NCBI RefSeq assembly: GCF_014212015.1
Contig: NZ_JACJVN010000055.1
Coordinates: 1 to 64,000, forward strand
Length of the DNA: 64,000 nucleotides
From: Cohnella lubricantis
GTDB taxonomy: Bacteria; Bacillota; Bacilli; Paenibacillales; Paenibacillaceae
Direction: 5' to 3'
Shown here: positions 1 through 7,243 of the stretch, piece by piece
Numbering within the stretch: the stretch's first letter is position 1
Layout of the letters: the number at the start of each line of letters is the position of its first letter
Program-made: the position numbers and the translations under genes
Notes under the pieces: generated by a model
What the model saw: the letters and a program-made list of their open reading frames with translations, nothing else
What the model was told of the DNA's origin: nothing
The model's database searches: none

Positions 1-422
1 TCATCCAGCCGGTGCACCGGGCGGAAGCGGCACATCTCGCCCTTCTCCCGCCAGTAGTGAACGACGCCGTTCGCCAGCGTATTCATGTAGTGGCCTGTCG
101 TCGGGTGGACGATAATCCCCGCCGGCTTGTTCAGCACGAGCAGATGTTCATCTTCGAAAACAATATCGAGCTCCATCGGCTGCGGATAGATGTCCTCGGA
201 CGTCTCCTGCTCCATGCGGAATTCGACGATATCCCCTTCCGCCAGCCGATAGCTCGGATAGGCCCGCTCTCCATTAATCGTGAGCCCTTCCTCCGACTGC
301 TTCAGCCGGACGAACAGCCGCCTGGAGACGCCCAGGCGGTCCCGCATCACATCGCGCAGCATGCGGCCGGCATCCTTGGCGTCGGCGACATGCACGACCG
401 GCGCATAATAGCGTTCGCTCAT
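1..422 (-). CDS. RluA-family pseudouridine synthase, 3' part cut off by window edge
   Basis: The minus strand reads openly from an ATG at 422 to the window edge (about 140 residues). The N-terminal half resembles an S4-like RNA-binding segment (SRRLFVRLKQ, then GDIVEF). It is followed by the synthase start: DIVFEDEHLLVLNKPAGIIVHPT in abbreviated form and, at the very edge, HRLD, whose Asp is the catalytic residue of the RluA/RluD family. Family members isomerise uridines in 23S rRNA or tRNA; the target cannot be told here. The start overlaps the stop of the preceding adenosyltransferase gene (ATGA), so the two are probably translationally coupled. The remaining catalytic domain lies outside the window. 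Confidence 0.88.
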   Translation of the reverse strand, partial: MSERYYAPVVHVADAKDAGRMLRDVMRDRLGVSRRLFVRLKQSEEGLTINGERAYPSYRLAEGDIVEFRMEQETSEDIYPQPMELDIVFEDEHLLVLNKPAGIIVHPTTGHYMNTLANGVVHYWREKGEMCRFRPVHRLD

Positions 423-1024
423 TCCGGCTGCGACCTCCGGTTCTCGCCGAAGACGCGGGCTCCGCGCTCGTATTCCACATCCGGAACGCCGAGCAGCACG
501 TTCGCCCGGCGCGCAGCCGTGAAGAAGTAATCGGACAGCCGGTTGATGTAGCGGAGCGTCTCTTCCGGATACGGCTGACTGGACGCGGCCAGCGTCACGA
601 TGCGCCGCTCCGCTCGCCGGCACACGGTCCGGCAGACGTGCAGCAGCGCGGCGATCTCGCTGCCGCCTGGCAGAATGAACCGCTCGATCGGCGGAAGCGC
701 TGCTTCGTGGCGGTCGATCCATGCCTCCAGCCGCTCCGCCATCTCGGCTGTCACCTTAAGCTTCGCAGGCTCCGGGTTCGCGTAAGACAGATCCGAGCCG
801 CAATCGAACAGCTCCTGCTGGATGACGGCCAGCTCCTCAGCCAGCTCCTCCCAATCAGCGGAACTATCGCGCTCAAGTGAGCTCACAGCTGCGGCGGCTT
901 GGCCGACGAAGGCGTTCAGTTCGTCAATCGTCCCGTATGCTTCAACCCGAACGTCATCCTTCGATACCCGGCCTCCAATGACAGACGTGCTGCCTTTATC
1001 TCCGGTTCGGGTATAGATTCTCAT
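419..1024 (-). CDS. pduO: PduO-type ATP:cob(I)alamin adenosyltransferase
   Basis: This 201-residue protein begins MRIYTRTGDKG, the N-terminal signature of PduO-type adenosyltransferases, followed by GTIDELNAFVG near residues 31-41. It has the C-terminal helix RYINRLSDYFFTAARRAN that closes the active site. The enzyme transfers the adenosyl group of ATP to cob(I)alamin, making coenzyme B12. Length fits the family. Its start lies inside the 3' end of the CobU-like gene (29-bp overlap) and its stop overlaps the RluA gene start, so the three form one tightly packed operon. A cobalamin riboswitch was not found upstream. Functional assignment is strong; the symbol is by family and could equally be yvqK/cobO. 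Confidence 0.9.
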   Translation of the reverse strand: MRIYTRTGDKGSTSVIGGRVSKDDVRVEAYGTIDELNAFVGQAAAAVSSLERDSSADWEELAEELAVIQQELFDCGSDLSYANPEPAKLKVTAEMAERLEAWIDRHEAALPPIERFILPGGSEIAALLHVCRTVCRRAERRIVTLAASSQPYPEETLRYINRLSDYFFTAARRANVLLGVPDVEYERGARVFGENRRSQPE

Positions 1025-1679
1025 CGTGATAAGTCCCCCGTTTCATCATGGTGCCTTTGAGCTCCTCCGCGAATCCGGCTGTCAACCGGTACAACTTGTC
1101 GCATGCCGAAGCCAGCCGTAGGTTCGCCTTGGACAACTCGCGCAAATACCACCGTTCCCACGGATCGCGTACGAGTCCTGCCGGCGTCTCCTCCGTCACG
1201 ACAATCCGCTTGCCCTCGAAGCTCAGCAGGGCGGCGATGACGCTCTGCAGCGACGCTTCCAGCTTCCGCGTCCGCTTGCGGAACACCTCACTCGTCTCCG
1301 CCGGCTTCCTCGGGCGCCCGCGTCTTGGCAGGGCAGCCGCTTCCGGAGGAGGGAACAGCTTGCGCATCTCCTCGATCTCTTGCCGCAGCCATCCGGACAA
1401 GCTGTCCACGACGATAATTCGCTGATTCGCACGGAACGGATTGGAACGCAGATTAATCAGGTTCAGTCTTTCCGCCAACGTATGATCAGCCGGCAAGGTC
1501 ATCTCGTTCGATTCATCCCTGCTTACGGGATCGTTCAATTCCGGCGCTACGCCGGTTATTTCCGAATCGGGCCAAGCGGGACAGACCAGCTTGATCGCCT
1601 CGCGGCCGTGCGTCCGGGCTAATGCTTCAGCGAATGCCGACTTCCCGCTGCCAACGCCACCGGTGACGATCCAGAGCAT
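996..1679 (-). CDS. CobU-like adenosylcobinamide kinase/guanylyltransferase, divergent
   Basis: About 227 residues from ATG at 1679, chosen because AGGAGG lies 7-8 bases upstream; an in-frame start at 1709 lacks this. Residues 7-14 are a P-loop (GGVGSGKS) placed as in CobU/CobP, and VVDSLSGWL and VTEETPAGLVRDPW occupy the positions of the usual D-(C/S)-L-T-x-W and V-S-N-E-V-G-x-G-I-V motifs, but both are altered. A basic insert near residues 118-126 contains RRGRPRKP, an AT-hook-like core. CobU phosphorylates adenosylcobinamide and transfers GMP in the lower-ligand assembly. The neighbouring adenosyltransferase supports a cobamide role; loss of one activity is possible. Confidence 0.72.
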   Translation of the reverse strand: MLWIVTGGVGSGKSAFAEALARTHGREAIKLVCPAWPDSEITGVAPELNDPVSRDESNEMTLPADHTLAERLNLINLRSNPFRANQRIIVVDSLSGWLRQEIEEMRKLFPPPEAAALPRRGRPRKPAETSEVFRKRTRKLEASLQSVIAALLSFEGKRIVVTEETPAGLVRDPWERWYLRELSKANLRLASACDKLYRLTAGFAEELKGTMMKRGTYHDENLYPNRR

Positions 1680-1731
1680 GCCTAATCCCTCCTTCAAGCC
1701 TCCATGCATTTAACTATAGCACAAAAGAAAA

Positions 1732-1756
1732 AGCCCAGTCACGAGAATGACGGGCT
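1732..1756 (-). terminator. Intrinsic terminator after Spo0E-like gene
   Basis: AGCCC...GGGCT with an inner GTCA/TGAC stem begins one base after the stop of the Spo0E-like gene. On the minus strand it is followed by a T-rich run (CTTTTTCTTTTG, 1719-1731). It separates this gene from the downstream cobalamin operon. Confidence 0.8.
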
Positions 1757-2011
1757 CTATCTATGGTTAGACACAAGCTTCATATATTCGATGATTTTCG
1801 TGTCCAATAAGCGGCTTATCTCCATGACGGAATCCGAAGTGAACGACTCTTCCTTCAAGAAGGCTTCCGTCATGCTTCTTCTTAACTCGTTTATTTCCTC
1901 TTCTAACCTGTGATTCGAGGCGTCGCATGCCGGAATCTCTGCATCCGCGGACGAGATGGAATGAACCGCGGCATCCTGCTCCAGGAAAGATTGATGTTCC
2001 GCCGACTCCAT
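1757..2011 (-). CDS. Spo0E-like aspartyl-phosphate phosphatase family protein
   Basis: 84 residues. The C-terminal half has the Spo0E family pattern: a first helix LEEEINELRRSMTEAF and a second helix carrying S-R-L-L-D-T-K-I (the SxxLD motif), ending in YMKLV. Spo0E members form a two-helix hairpin that dephosphorylates Spo0A~P or related response regulators and so delays sporulation. The N-terminal 35 residues are acidic and unlike the minimal family, which is often 50-60 residues long. GGGGAG lies just upstream of the ATG. It is a single gene ended by its own terminator. The target regulator is inferred, not shown. Confidence 0.78.
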   Translation of the reverse strand: MESAEHQSFLEQDAAVHSISSADAEIPACDASNHRLEEEINELRRSMTEAFLKEESFTSDSVMEISRLLDTKIIEYMKLVSNHR

Positions 2012-2114
2012 GCTCTCTCCCCTTTCGCGTGGCTAACATCCAGCGGGTGAAAAACAAGGGTTATTATAGCAGAACGCGAGGAAAAAACCTATTAGTTTGG
2101 AGCAAATTGCAATA

Positions 2115-3332
2115 TTATCGCAATTTGTTCAAGAAGTTTCCAATCCTCTCCAGAGCCTCCATCAATTGCGCGACGGAGGTGGCATAGGAGCAGCGGATGA
2201 ACCCTTCGCCGCCCCGGCCGAAGACATAGCCGGGAACGGCCGCGACTTTGGACTCCAGCAGCAGGCGCGACGCGAATTCCTCCGAGGACAAGCCGGTGGA
2301 TTCGATACATGGAAAAGCATAGAACGCGCCCTGCGGTTCATGGCACGGCAGGCCGATGTCGCGGAAGCCCTGCACGACGAGACGGCGGCGCTGGTTGTAC
2401 GATTCGATCATCCGGTACATATCTTCCATGCCGTTCGTCATCGCTTCGAGAGCCGCCACCTGCCCCATAATCGGCGCGCACATGACCGTGTACTGATGAA
2501 TCTTGAGCATCGCCGCGATAAGGTCAGGATGGCCGCAAGCGTAGCCCATCCGCCAGCCGGTCATCGCGAACGCCTTGGAGAAGCCGCTGACGACGATTGT
2601 ACGGTCCCGCATGCCGGGCAGCGAGGCGAAGCTGACGTGCCTCGATTCGTAAGTGAGCTCGGCGTAGATCTCGTCGGAGATGACGATCAAGTCATTCTCC
2701 TCGACTACCTTCGCAATCGGCAGCAGATCCTCGTACGTCATGATCGCGCCGGTCGGGTTGCTCGGGTAGCATAGAATGAGCACCTTCGAGCGCGGCGTGA
2801 TGGCGGCGCGCAGATTGTCCGCGGTCAACTTGAACTGATCCTTGGCGAACGTCTCGATACCGACGGGAACGCCCCCGCTGAGCGTCGAGATCGGGCTGTA
2901 CGGCAGATAAGTCGGTTCAGGCACGAGCACCTCGTCGCCCGGCTCGACCAGCGCGCGGAGCGCCAGGTCGATCGCTTCGCTGCCGCCGACGGTGACGAGC
3001 ATCTCGTGCGCGGGATCGTAGGTCAGCTGGAAGCGGTCGTGCAAATAGTGTGCGATCGCTTCGCGCAGCTCGGGCATGCCCGCGTTGGACGTGTACTGCG
3101 TCTTGCCCTTCTCGAGCGAGTAGACCGCCGCGTCGCGGTACCGCCACGGCGTAACGAAGTCCGGTTCGCCGACGCCGAGCGAGATGATGCTGCTGTCCTT
3201 GCTGGCGCTAACCAAGTCAAAGAAACGCCGTATGCCCGAAGGAGGGATGGAACGGGCGGCAGAGGCAAGATAATCGTTCATGCCGCTGCGTTGCGATCGA
3301 ATGCCTTGCTGTTGTTCCACGTCTTTGATCAT
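2115..3332 (-). CDS. alaT: PLP-dependent aminotransferase, class I/II (AlaT/YugH-like)
   Basis: 405 residues, fold type I aminotransferase. Visible motifs are LGVGEPDF (52-59), NPTG (192-195), SDEIY with the pyridine-nitrogen Asp (220), and SKAFAMTGWR with the PLP lysine at 253; the C-terminal R-C-S substrate arginine is also present. It transfers amino groups between an amino acid and 2-oxoglutarate or pyruvate. Gene order after an Lrp-type regulator 31 bp upstream matches B. subtilis alaR-alaT (yugG-yugH), which suggests alanine synthesis. The start has a GGAAGGAA-type RBS. An alternative start at 3281 would remove 17 residues. Aromatic aminotransferase is the main alternative call. Confidence 0.82.
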   Translation of the reverse strand: MIKDVEQQQGIRSQRSGMNDYLASAARSIPPSGIRRFFDLVSASKDSSIISLGVGEPDFVTPWRYRDAAVYSLEKGKTQYTSNAGMPELREAIAHYLHDRFQLTYDPAHEMLVTVGGSEAIDLALRALVEPGDEVLVPEPTYLPYSPISTLSGGVPVGIETFAKDQFKLTADNLRAAITPRSKVLILCYPSNPTGAIMTYEDLLPIAKVVEENDLIVISDEIYAELTYESRHVSFASLPGMRDRTIVVSGFSKAFAMTGWRMGYACGHPDLIAAMLKIHQYTVMCAPIMGQVAALEAMTNGMEDMYRMIESYNQRRRLVVQGFRDIGLPCHEPQGAFYAFPCIESTGLSSEEFASRLLLESKVAAVPGYVFGRGGEGFIRCSYATSVAQLMEALERIGNFLNKLR

Positions 3333-3363
3333 AAGACTCCAGTTCCTTCCTTCTCCCGGATGA

Positions 3364-3855
3364 TTACGGCGATATTAAGAGGCGGTGATCGTCTTCGAAT
3401 TCTTCGAATATGATGCCGTCCTGTTTGTATTTTTTGAGGATAAAGAACGTTTTGGTCGAGATAACCGATTCGATCGTTGACAATTTGTTCGAGACGAACG
3501 ACGCGACTTCCTTCAGGTTCTTGCCGTCGATCTCAACGCACAGATCGTAAGCGCCGGACATCAAGTACACCGATTTGACCTCGGGATACAAGTAGATGCG
3601 CTCCGCGATGCTCTCGAAGCCGTGGCCGCGCTCCGGCGAGCATTCCACCTCGATCAAGGCGGTGACTTTATCCTCGTCGACTTTGCTCCAGTTCACGACC
3701 GCCGCGTACTTCACGATGACGTGATCCCGCTCCATCTCTTCGATGGCGGAGGAGACTTCGGCCTCTTCTGCGCCTAGCATCGTCGCTATGGTTGCGGAGG
3801 ATAGACGGGCATCTTCCTTCAGCAGATCCAATATTTTGGTTTGTAATTCGTTCAC
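3364..3855 (-). CDS. alaR: Lrp/AsnC-family transcriptional regulator (AlaR-like)
   Basis: 163 residues from a GTG start preceded by GGAGGAGG. Residues 1-60 form the AsnC winged helix-turn-helix (ILDLLKEDARLSSATIATMLGAEEAEV); residues 65-145 form the ligand-binding RAM domain, with VKSVYLMSGAYDLCVEIDG in its typical place. Such proteins sense amino acids as octamers and regulate adjacent metabolic genes. It is the first gene of an operon with the aminotransferase. By analogy with B. subtilis alaR it probably activates that gene in response to alanine or a related amino acid; this last step is inference from gene order. Confidence 0.85.
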   Translation of the reverse strand: MNELQTKILDLLKEDARLSSATIATMLGAEEAEVSSAIEEMERDHVIVKYAAVVNWSKVDEDKVTALIEVECSPERGHGFESIAERIYLYPEVKSVYLMSGAYDLCVEIDGKNLKEVASFVSNKLSTIESVISTKTFFILKKYKQDGIIFEEFEDDHRLLISP

Positions 3856-3938
3856 TGGGATCCCTCCTCCTGAATACCTCTCATATTACATCAAATACAG
3901 GCTGGATGGAAAGGGAACAAATCGCCCATGACGGCAAA

Positions 3939-3982
3939 AAGGCATTCCCCTTCAGGCAGACGGACGCCTTCGGGAATGCCTT
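3939..3982 (-). terminator. Intrinsic terminator after coat gene pair
   Basis: An 11-bp stem (AAGGCATTCCC / GGGAATGCCTT) with a 22-base loop is followed on the minus strand by TTTTTG. It lies 42 bases after the CotF-like gene. Confidence 0.75.
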
Positions 3983-4023
3983 CACGTATGCGCAGCGGCC
4001 GGCTCGCCGCGAGGGGTGGCCGC

Positions 4024-4437
4024 TCACATATAGCTGTGCGGCTGCTGGGGGTTATTCTGTTGCTGCCATTGCGGCGCCGGCTGGTAGGCCCAGCCTCCAT
4101 ACGATTGCGGCGACGGCGGATTCGCTGTGCTCTTGCGCTGCTGGACGAATTGGTTCGTCTTCTGCTGCGTCTGTTGGTATTGCTTCATCTGCTTGTCAAT
4201 CTCCTGCCGGATGACAGGTGAAGCCGTATTGTACATCTGCTGCTGGCTCATCGCCGTGAACAGCTCGCCCTGCATCGCCAGCGACGTGTTCAGCAATTGC
4301 GTGAATTGCTGCCGGACGACGGGGCAGGATGATTCGGTAGCGGCGGTGGCGTACTCGCGGGTCACCCGCTTCAGGTCGGCGAGTACCGTGTAAGCCAGGT
4401 CTCCGTCCGGAAGGAACTGCTGCTGTTGCTGCTGCAT
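4024..4437 (-). CDS. CotF-family spore coat protein
   Basis: 137 residues, glutamine-rich at both ends (MQQQQQQF and QWQQQNNPQQP). The central part (LAYTVLADLKRVTREYATAATESSCPVVRQQF, abbreviated, then TQLLNTSLAMQGELF) is the ferritin-like helical core of the CotF/YhcQ coat-protein family. The tail is rich in Q, P, Y and S, typical of coat proteins. It probably is assembled in the spore coat. It follows the smaller coat-related gene by 45 bp and both share the terminator downstream. No catalytic residues are expected. Expression from a mother-cell promoter is likely but not shown. Confidence 0.82.
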   Translation of the reverse strand: MQQQQQQFLPDGDLAYTVLADLKRVTREYATAATESSCPVVRQQFTQLLNTSLAMQGELFTAMSQQQMYNTASPVIRQEIDKQMKQYQQTQQKTNQFVQQRKSTANPPSPQSYGGWAYQPAPQWQQQNNPQQPHSYM

Positions 4438-4482
4438 TTGCTCGGATACCCTCCTCTTTAATGTTGGAATGTTGGTTAGCGG

Positions 4483-4710
4483 TTAGGATGACGGCTGGGT
4501 CGGTGCGATCCCTTGATGCTGCTGCAGGCAATTCAGCAGCGTCTGGTATTGCTGCATGTGGACTTGCGACTGGTGCATCAGCACCTGCTGAATCTGCAGA
4601 TTCGTGCAGGAGAGCGCCGCGGCGGTGCATTGCTTGATCAGCAGATCCTCGTTCGACATGGAGTCCGCGATATATTCCAGCTCTTTCGCGGTCAGCGGTT
4701 GCATATTCAA
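4483..4710 (-). CDS. Small coat-associated protein (CotF-like partner)
   Basis: About 75 residues starting TTG at 4710; ATG at 4704 is the alternative. A longer start at 4746 is unlikely because the RBS AAAGGAGG would then lie inside the coding sequence. The protein is helical and rich in Gln, with CTAAALSCTNLQIQQVLMHQSQVHMQQYQTL (abbreviated), resembling half of a CotF-type helical bundle. Together with the next gene it probably encodes a coat component pair. It carries two cysteines and several methionines and histidines. Family recognition is weaker than for the neighbour; the context is the main support. Confidence 0.68.
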   Translation of the reverse strand: MNMQPLTAKELEYIADSMSNEDLLIKQCTAAALSCTNLQIQQVLMHQSQVHMQQYQTLLNCLQQHQGIAPTQPSS

Positions 4711-4763
4711 TTGAGCCGTTCCTCCTTTTTCCAACTTGAACGCCAAGCCGTATTATGCCACCT

Positions 4764-4788
4764 CGGATGCAAGGCTATGCAAGGTCCC
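4764..4788 (-). promoter_or_regulatory. Possible mother-cell (sigma-E-like) promoter for the coat pair
   Basis: On the minus strand an ATA in GCATAG is followed about 18 bases later by GGCATAATAC, resembling the sigma-E pattern ATA-N16-18-CATAnnnT. The position, about 50 bases before the first coat gene, is sensible. The match is weak and rests on short motifs; boundaries are approximate. Confidence 0.25.
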
Positions 4789-4828
4789 TGTGCTCTCGCT
4801 AATACCGGCTTGCACCTTCAGCACACCT

Positions 4829-5163
4829 TTCGCGAACTAATTCCGCCCTTCCCCGCCGTGCGTGCGCCGATTTAGTTTGTTCGCGAACTAATTCCGCCCT
4901 TCCACGCCATGCGTGCGCCGATTTAGTTTGTTCGCGAACTAATTCCGCCCTTCCACGCCGTGCGTGCGCCGATTTAGTTTGTTCGCGAACTAACTCCGCC
5001 CTTCCACGCCATGCGTGCGCTGATTTAGTTTGTTCGCGAACTAACTCCGCCCTTCCCTGCCATGCGTGCGCCGATTTAGTTTGTTCGCGAACTAATTCCG
5101 CCCTTCCCTGCCATGCGTGCGCCGATTTAGTTTGTTCGCGAACTAACTCCGCCCTTCCACGCG
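4829..5163. repeat. 51-bp tandem repeat array, six full copies and a partial seventh
   Basis: The string TTCGCGAACTAA recurs at 4829, 4880, 4931, 4982, 5033, 5084 and 5135, a strict 51-base period. Copies differ only at a few sites (AATTCC/AACTCC, CCACGCC/CCCTGCC/CCCCGCC, ATG/GTG). Each unit carries the 10-bp palindrome GTTCGCGAAC. Since 51 is divisible by 3, one frame on each strand is open through the whole array (minus strand 17-residue unit LVREQTKSAHAWRGRAE), but no start codon or RBS supports translation. The array fills most of the gap 4711-5188 between the coat genes and the DUF559-like gene; no gene is seen in this gap. Confidence 0.97.
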
Positions 5164-5188
5164 GCCGCTTACTAGCGGAAATTTGCGT

Positions 5189-5890
5189 TCAATCCTTCAT
5201 GTCCTCCTCACATAACACCCAACCATACGCTCGCTTCTTCCCTCCGCCAACTCTGACGAGAATTTGTTTATCCTCCAATTGTCTAACCGCCTTGCGCGCA
5301 TTCACATAACCGCACTGCAAGAAGCGCTTCACATCCCCTAATAGAACAGGCCGCCCCAACTCGCTTGCCAATCGGACAATCTCGCGTTCCTGACTGTATA
5401 ATTTGTTCTCTATCTTGTCCTCATGCCCGTACAGCTTGCCTATGAGCTGCTGCAGGATCATCTGCCACAGTCGCGGGCGCTCCTTCAGATCGTCGTACCC
5501 GATATGTATCACTAACCAACCATCATTAATAAGGAAAGCGCTCCTCACGCGATCGTCGCAGAATTCCCTCTTCGTGATATCCCGCTGATGTTTGCCATAG
5601 CCGTCGATCTCAATAGCGATCCGATAAGGCGGGCGAAGATAAGCCAAATCAATATACCGAGTCCCTCCTTGAAAATCAATCACTTCATACTCCGGATGCA
5701 AATGCTCCAAGTGTCCGAAAGCCGGAACCCAGACCGTTCGCAGCGCCTCTCTCTCCCCATGCCCATGTGCGCCGTTCTCCAGTCGCCTCTTTCGTTCCCC
5801 CTTGCTGCGTCTCATGTGCTCGTCCAGCCAGACGCGATGCTCCAACTCGAAGTTGACATTGGTTACGGTACTTTGACGATTCGCCATCAT
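5189..5890 (-). CDS. DUF559/restriction-endonuclease-like-fold protein
   Basis: About 233 residues from ATG at 5890, preceded by AAGGAG; the frame stays open to 6115 but that extension crosses a hairpin and a repeat array and is not family-like. The middle part has EYEVIDFQGGTRYIDLAYLRPPYRIAIEIDGYGKH (abbreviated): E, then D, then E-I-D-G, the spacing of the PD-(D/E)xK nuclease fold seen in DUF559 and Vsr-like proteins, followed by an RDITKREFCDD helix. The C-terminal 80 residues look like a winged helix (YVNARKAVRQLEDKQILVRVG). Function is unknown; a DNA-cleaving or DNA-binding role is possible. This arrangement is common in Paenibacillus. Confidence 0.62.
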   Translation of the reverse strand: MMANRQSTVTNVNFELEHRVWLDEHMRRSKGERKRRLENGAHGHGEREALRTVWVPAFGHLEHLHPEYEVIDFQGGTRYIDLAYLRPPYRIAIEIDGYGKHQRDITKREFCDDRVRSAFLINDGWLVIHIGYDDLKERPRLWQMILQQLIGKLYGHEDKIENKLYSQEREIVRLASELGRPVLLGDVKRFLQCGYVNARKAVRQLEDKQILVRVGGGKKRAYGWVLCEEDMKD

Positions 5891-5988
5891 TTGGTTCTGC
5901 ACTCCTTCAATTAGAATGGGATCCAACGCGCATAGCTGTGCCACGCCTCGAATGACGAATAGACGTTCACCTTCGGAGAAACAAGAAA

Positions 5989-6024
5989 CGCCGCCCTTTC
6001 GAACCATAGTTCGAAAGAACGGCG
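5989..6024. other. Hairpin upstream of the DUF559-like gene
   Basis: CTTTCGAAC and GTTCGAAAG arms, flanked by CGCCG/CGGCG, form a strong stem 100 bases upstream of the chosen start. No T-run follows on either strand, so it is not a typical terminator; it may be an operator or a structured 5' leader. Confidence 0.5.
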
Positions 6025-6045
6025 CATGCTTTGCGACGTTGGTTA

Positions 6046-6231
6046 TTTGAATGCGCGCTGAGCTGTTGAATGCAGTGCTTAGCTGATGCTTTGAATACGG
6101 CGCTCGCCTGATCATATGGGTTGCGGCACCTAGCTGATCATTCGATTGCTTCGCTCAGCTAAACATTGGGTTGCGGCAAAGTTGATCATTTCGTTGCGGC
6201 TCTTACCTGATCATTTGGTTGCAACGCTATG
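6046..6231. repeat. Degenerate tandem repeat, about 25-bp unit, six to seven copies
   Basis: TGATCAT or close variants occur at 6084, 6109, 6135, about 6159, 6183 and 6208, each followed by a TTG(C/A)GGC-like string; a weaker copy begins near 6060. Approximate consensus: GCTCAGCTGATCATTTGG then TTGCGGC. Spacing is 24-26 bases. The array occupies most of the gap 5891-6322; no gene was recognised there. Confidence 0.72.
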
Positions 6232-6322
6232 CAAGCTCCATGCAGCATTGTTCACCAGCCCGTCTGAGCGACAGGGATAGCGTTCCGCACAAGTTACCGC
6301 CATTCTACCACAGTCCTCAGCT

Positions 6323-7240
6323 TCAGAAAATCCCCATGCTCAAGTAGCGCTCGCCGGTGTCCGGCGCGATGCAGAGCACCCGCTTGCCCGGACCTAGCCT
6401 GCGCGCGATCTGCAGCGCGGCCCAGACGGAGGCGCCGGACGACGGGCCGACGAGCAGCCCTTCCTTGCGAGCGAGCAGGCGCGTCGTCTCCAGCGCGTCC
6501 TCGTCCTTGACACGAACGATCTCGTCGTAGACGTTCGTGTTCAAATTCTTCGGCACGAACCCTGGGCTCGTGCCGACCAGCTTGTGCGGCCCGGGCTGGC
6601 CGCCGCTCAGCACGGGAGAGCCGTCGGGTTCGACGACGGCGATGAATAGGCCCGGCAGCTTCTCGCGAAGCGTCTCCCCGGTTCCGGTGATCGTGCCGCC
6701 CGTTCCCGCCGTGGCGACGAAGGCGTCAAGCCGCCCTTCCGTCTGCTCGAGAATCTCGAGAGCGGTCGTCGTTCGGTGAATGTCCGGATTGGCGGCATTC
6801 TCGAACTGGTTCGGCATGAAGCTGCCAGGATGCTCCGCCAGCAGTTCCCGCGCCTTCGCGATGGCGCCCGGCATGCGCTGAGCCGCCGGCGTCAGCACGA
6901 CTTCGGCGCCATAGCCGCGAAGCAGAGCGATGCGCTCCTTCGTCATGTTATCCGGCATGACAAGAATAAGCTTGTACCCTTTGGCGGCGGCATTCATCGC
7001 GAGGCCGATGCCGGTATTGCCGCTCGTCGGCTCGATAATGACGGAGCCCGGGGCGATCAAGCCGCGAGCTTCGGCGTCCGCTAGCAGGCCGAACGCGGCG
7101 CGGTCCTTGACGCTGCCGCTTGGGTTCATTTTCTCCAGCTTCACGAGCACTTCCGCGTCTTGGTCCGTCACGAGACGATTCAGCCTCACCGCCGGTGTAT
7201 CGCCGATCAGCTCCGTTACCGATTGAACGATTCGAACCAT
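6323..7240 (-). CDS. cysK: Cysteine synthase (O-acetylserine sulfhydrylase)
   Basis: 305 residues, full length for CysK. The PLP lysine is K45 in NPSGSVKDR; the substrate/phosphate loop is TSGNTG at 72-77; the glycine-rich PLP-phosphate loop GTGGTITGTG is present; GPSSGAS near the C-terminus carries the Ser that contacts the PLP nitrogen. It makes L-cysteine from O-acetylserine and sulfide. It is the last gene of a minus-strand group (DUF350, 27-residue peptide, zinc ribbon, cysK) and starts 3 bases after the zinc-ribbon stop, so it is probably co-transcribed. No T-box or CymR box was found immediately upstream. B. subtilis has several paralogues, so the symbol is by family. Confidence 0.9.
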   Translation of the reverse strand: MVRIVQSVTELIGDTPAVRLNRLVTDQDAEVLVKLEKMNPSGSVKDRAAFGLLADAEARGLIAPGSVIIEPTSGNTGIGLAMNAAAKGYKLILVMPDNMTKERIALLRGYGAEVVLTPAAQRMPGAIAKARELLAEHPGSFMPNQFENAANPDIHRTTTALEILEQTEGRLDAFVATAGTGGTITGTGETLREKLPGLFIAVVEPDGSPVLSGGQPGPHKLVGTSPGFVPKNLNTNVYDEIVRVKDEDALETTRLLARKEGLLVGPSSGASVWAALQIARRLGPGKRVLCIAPDTGERYLSMGIF

Positions 7241-7243
7241 CGC

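Noticed and set aside
1680-1731. Cobalamin riboswitch before the CobU-like gene
   Set aside because: Too short and no B12-box-like sequence.
2104-2128. AT-rich inverted repeat CAAATTGC/GCAATTTG as terminator of the aminotransferase gene
   Set aside because: It lies mostly within the coding end, is AT-rich and has no adjacent T-run; the T-run is 10-15 bases further on.
4829-5163. CRISPR array
   Set aside because: The whole 51-bp unit is conserved; there are no unique spacers and no cas genes.
5891-6115. N-terminal extension of the DUF559-like protein
   Set aside because: Runs through a hairpin and a tandem repeat, and an RBS-preceded start exists at 5890.
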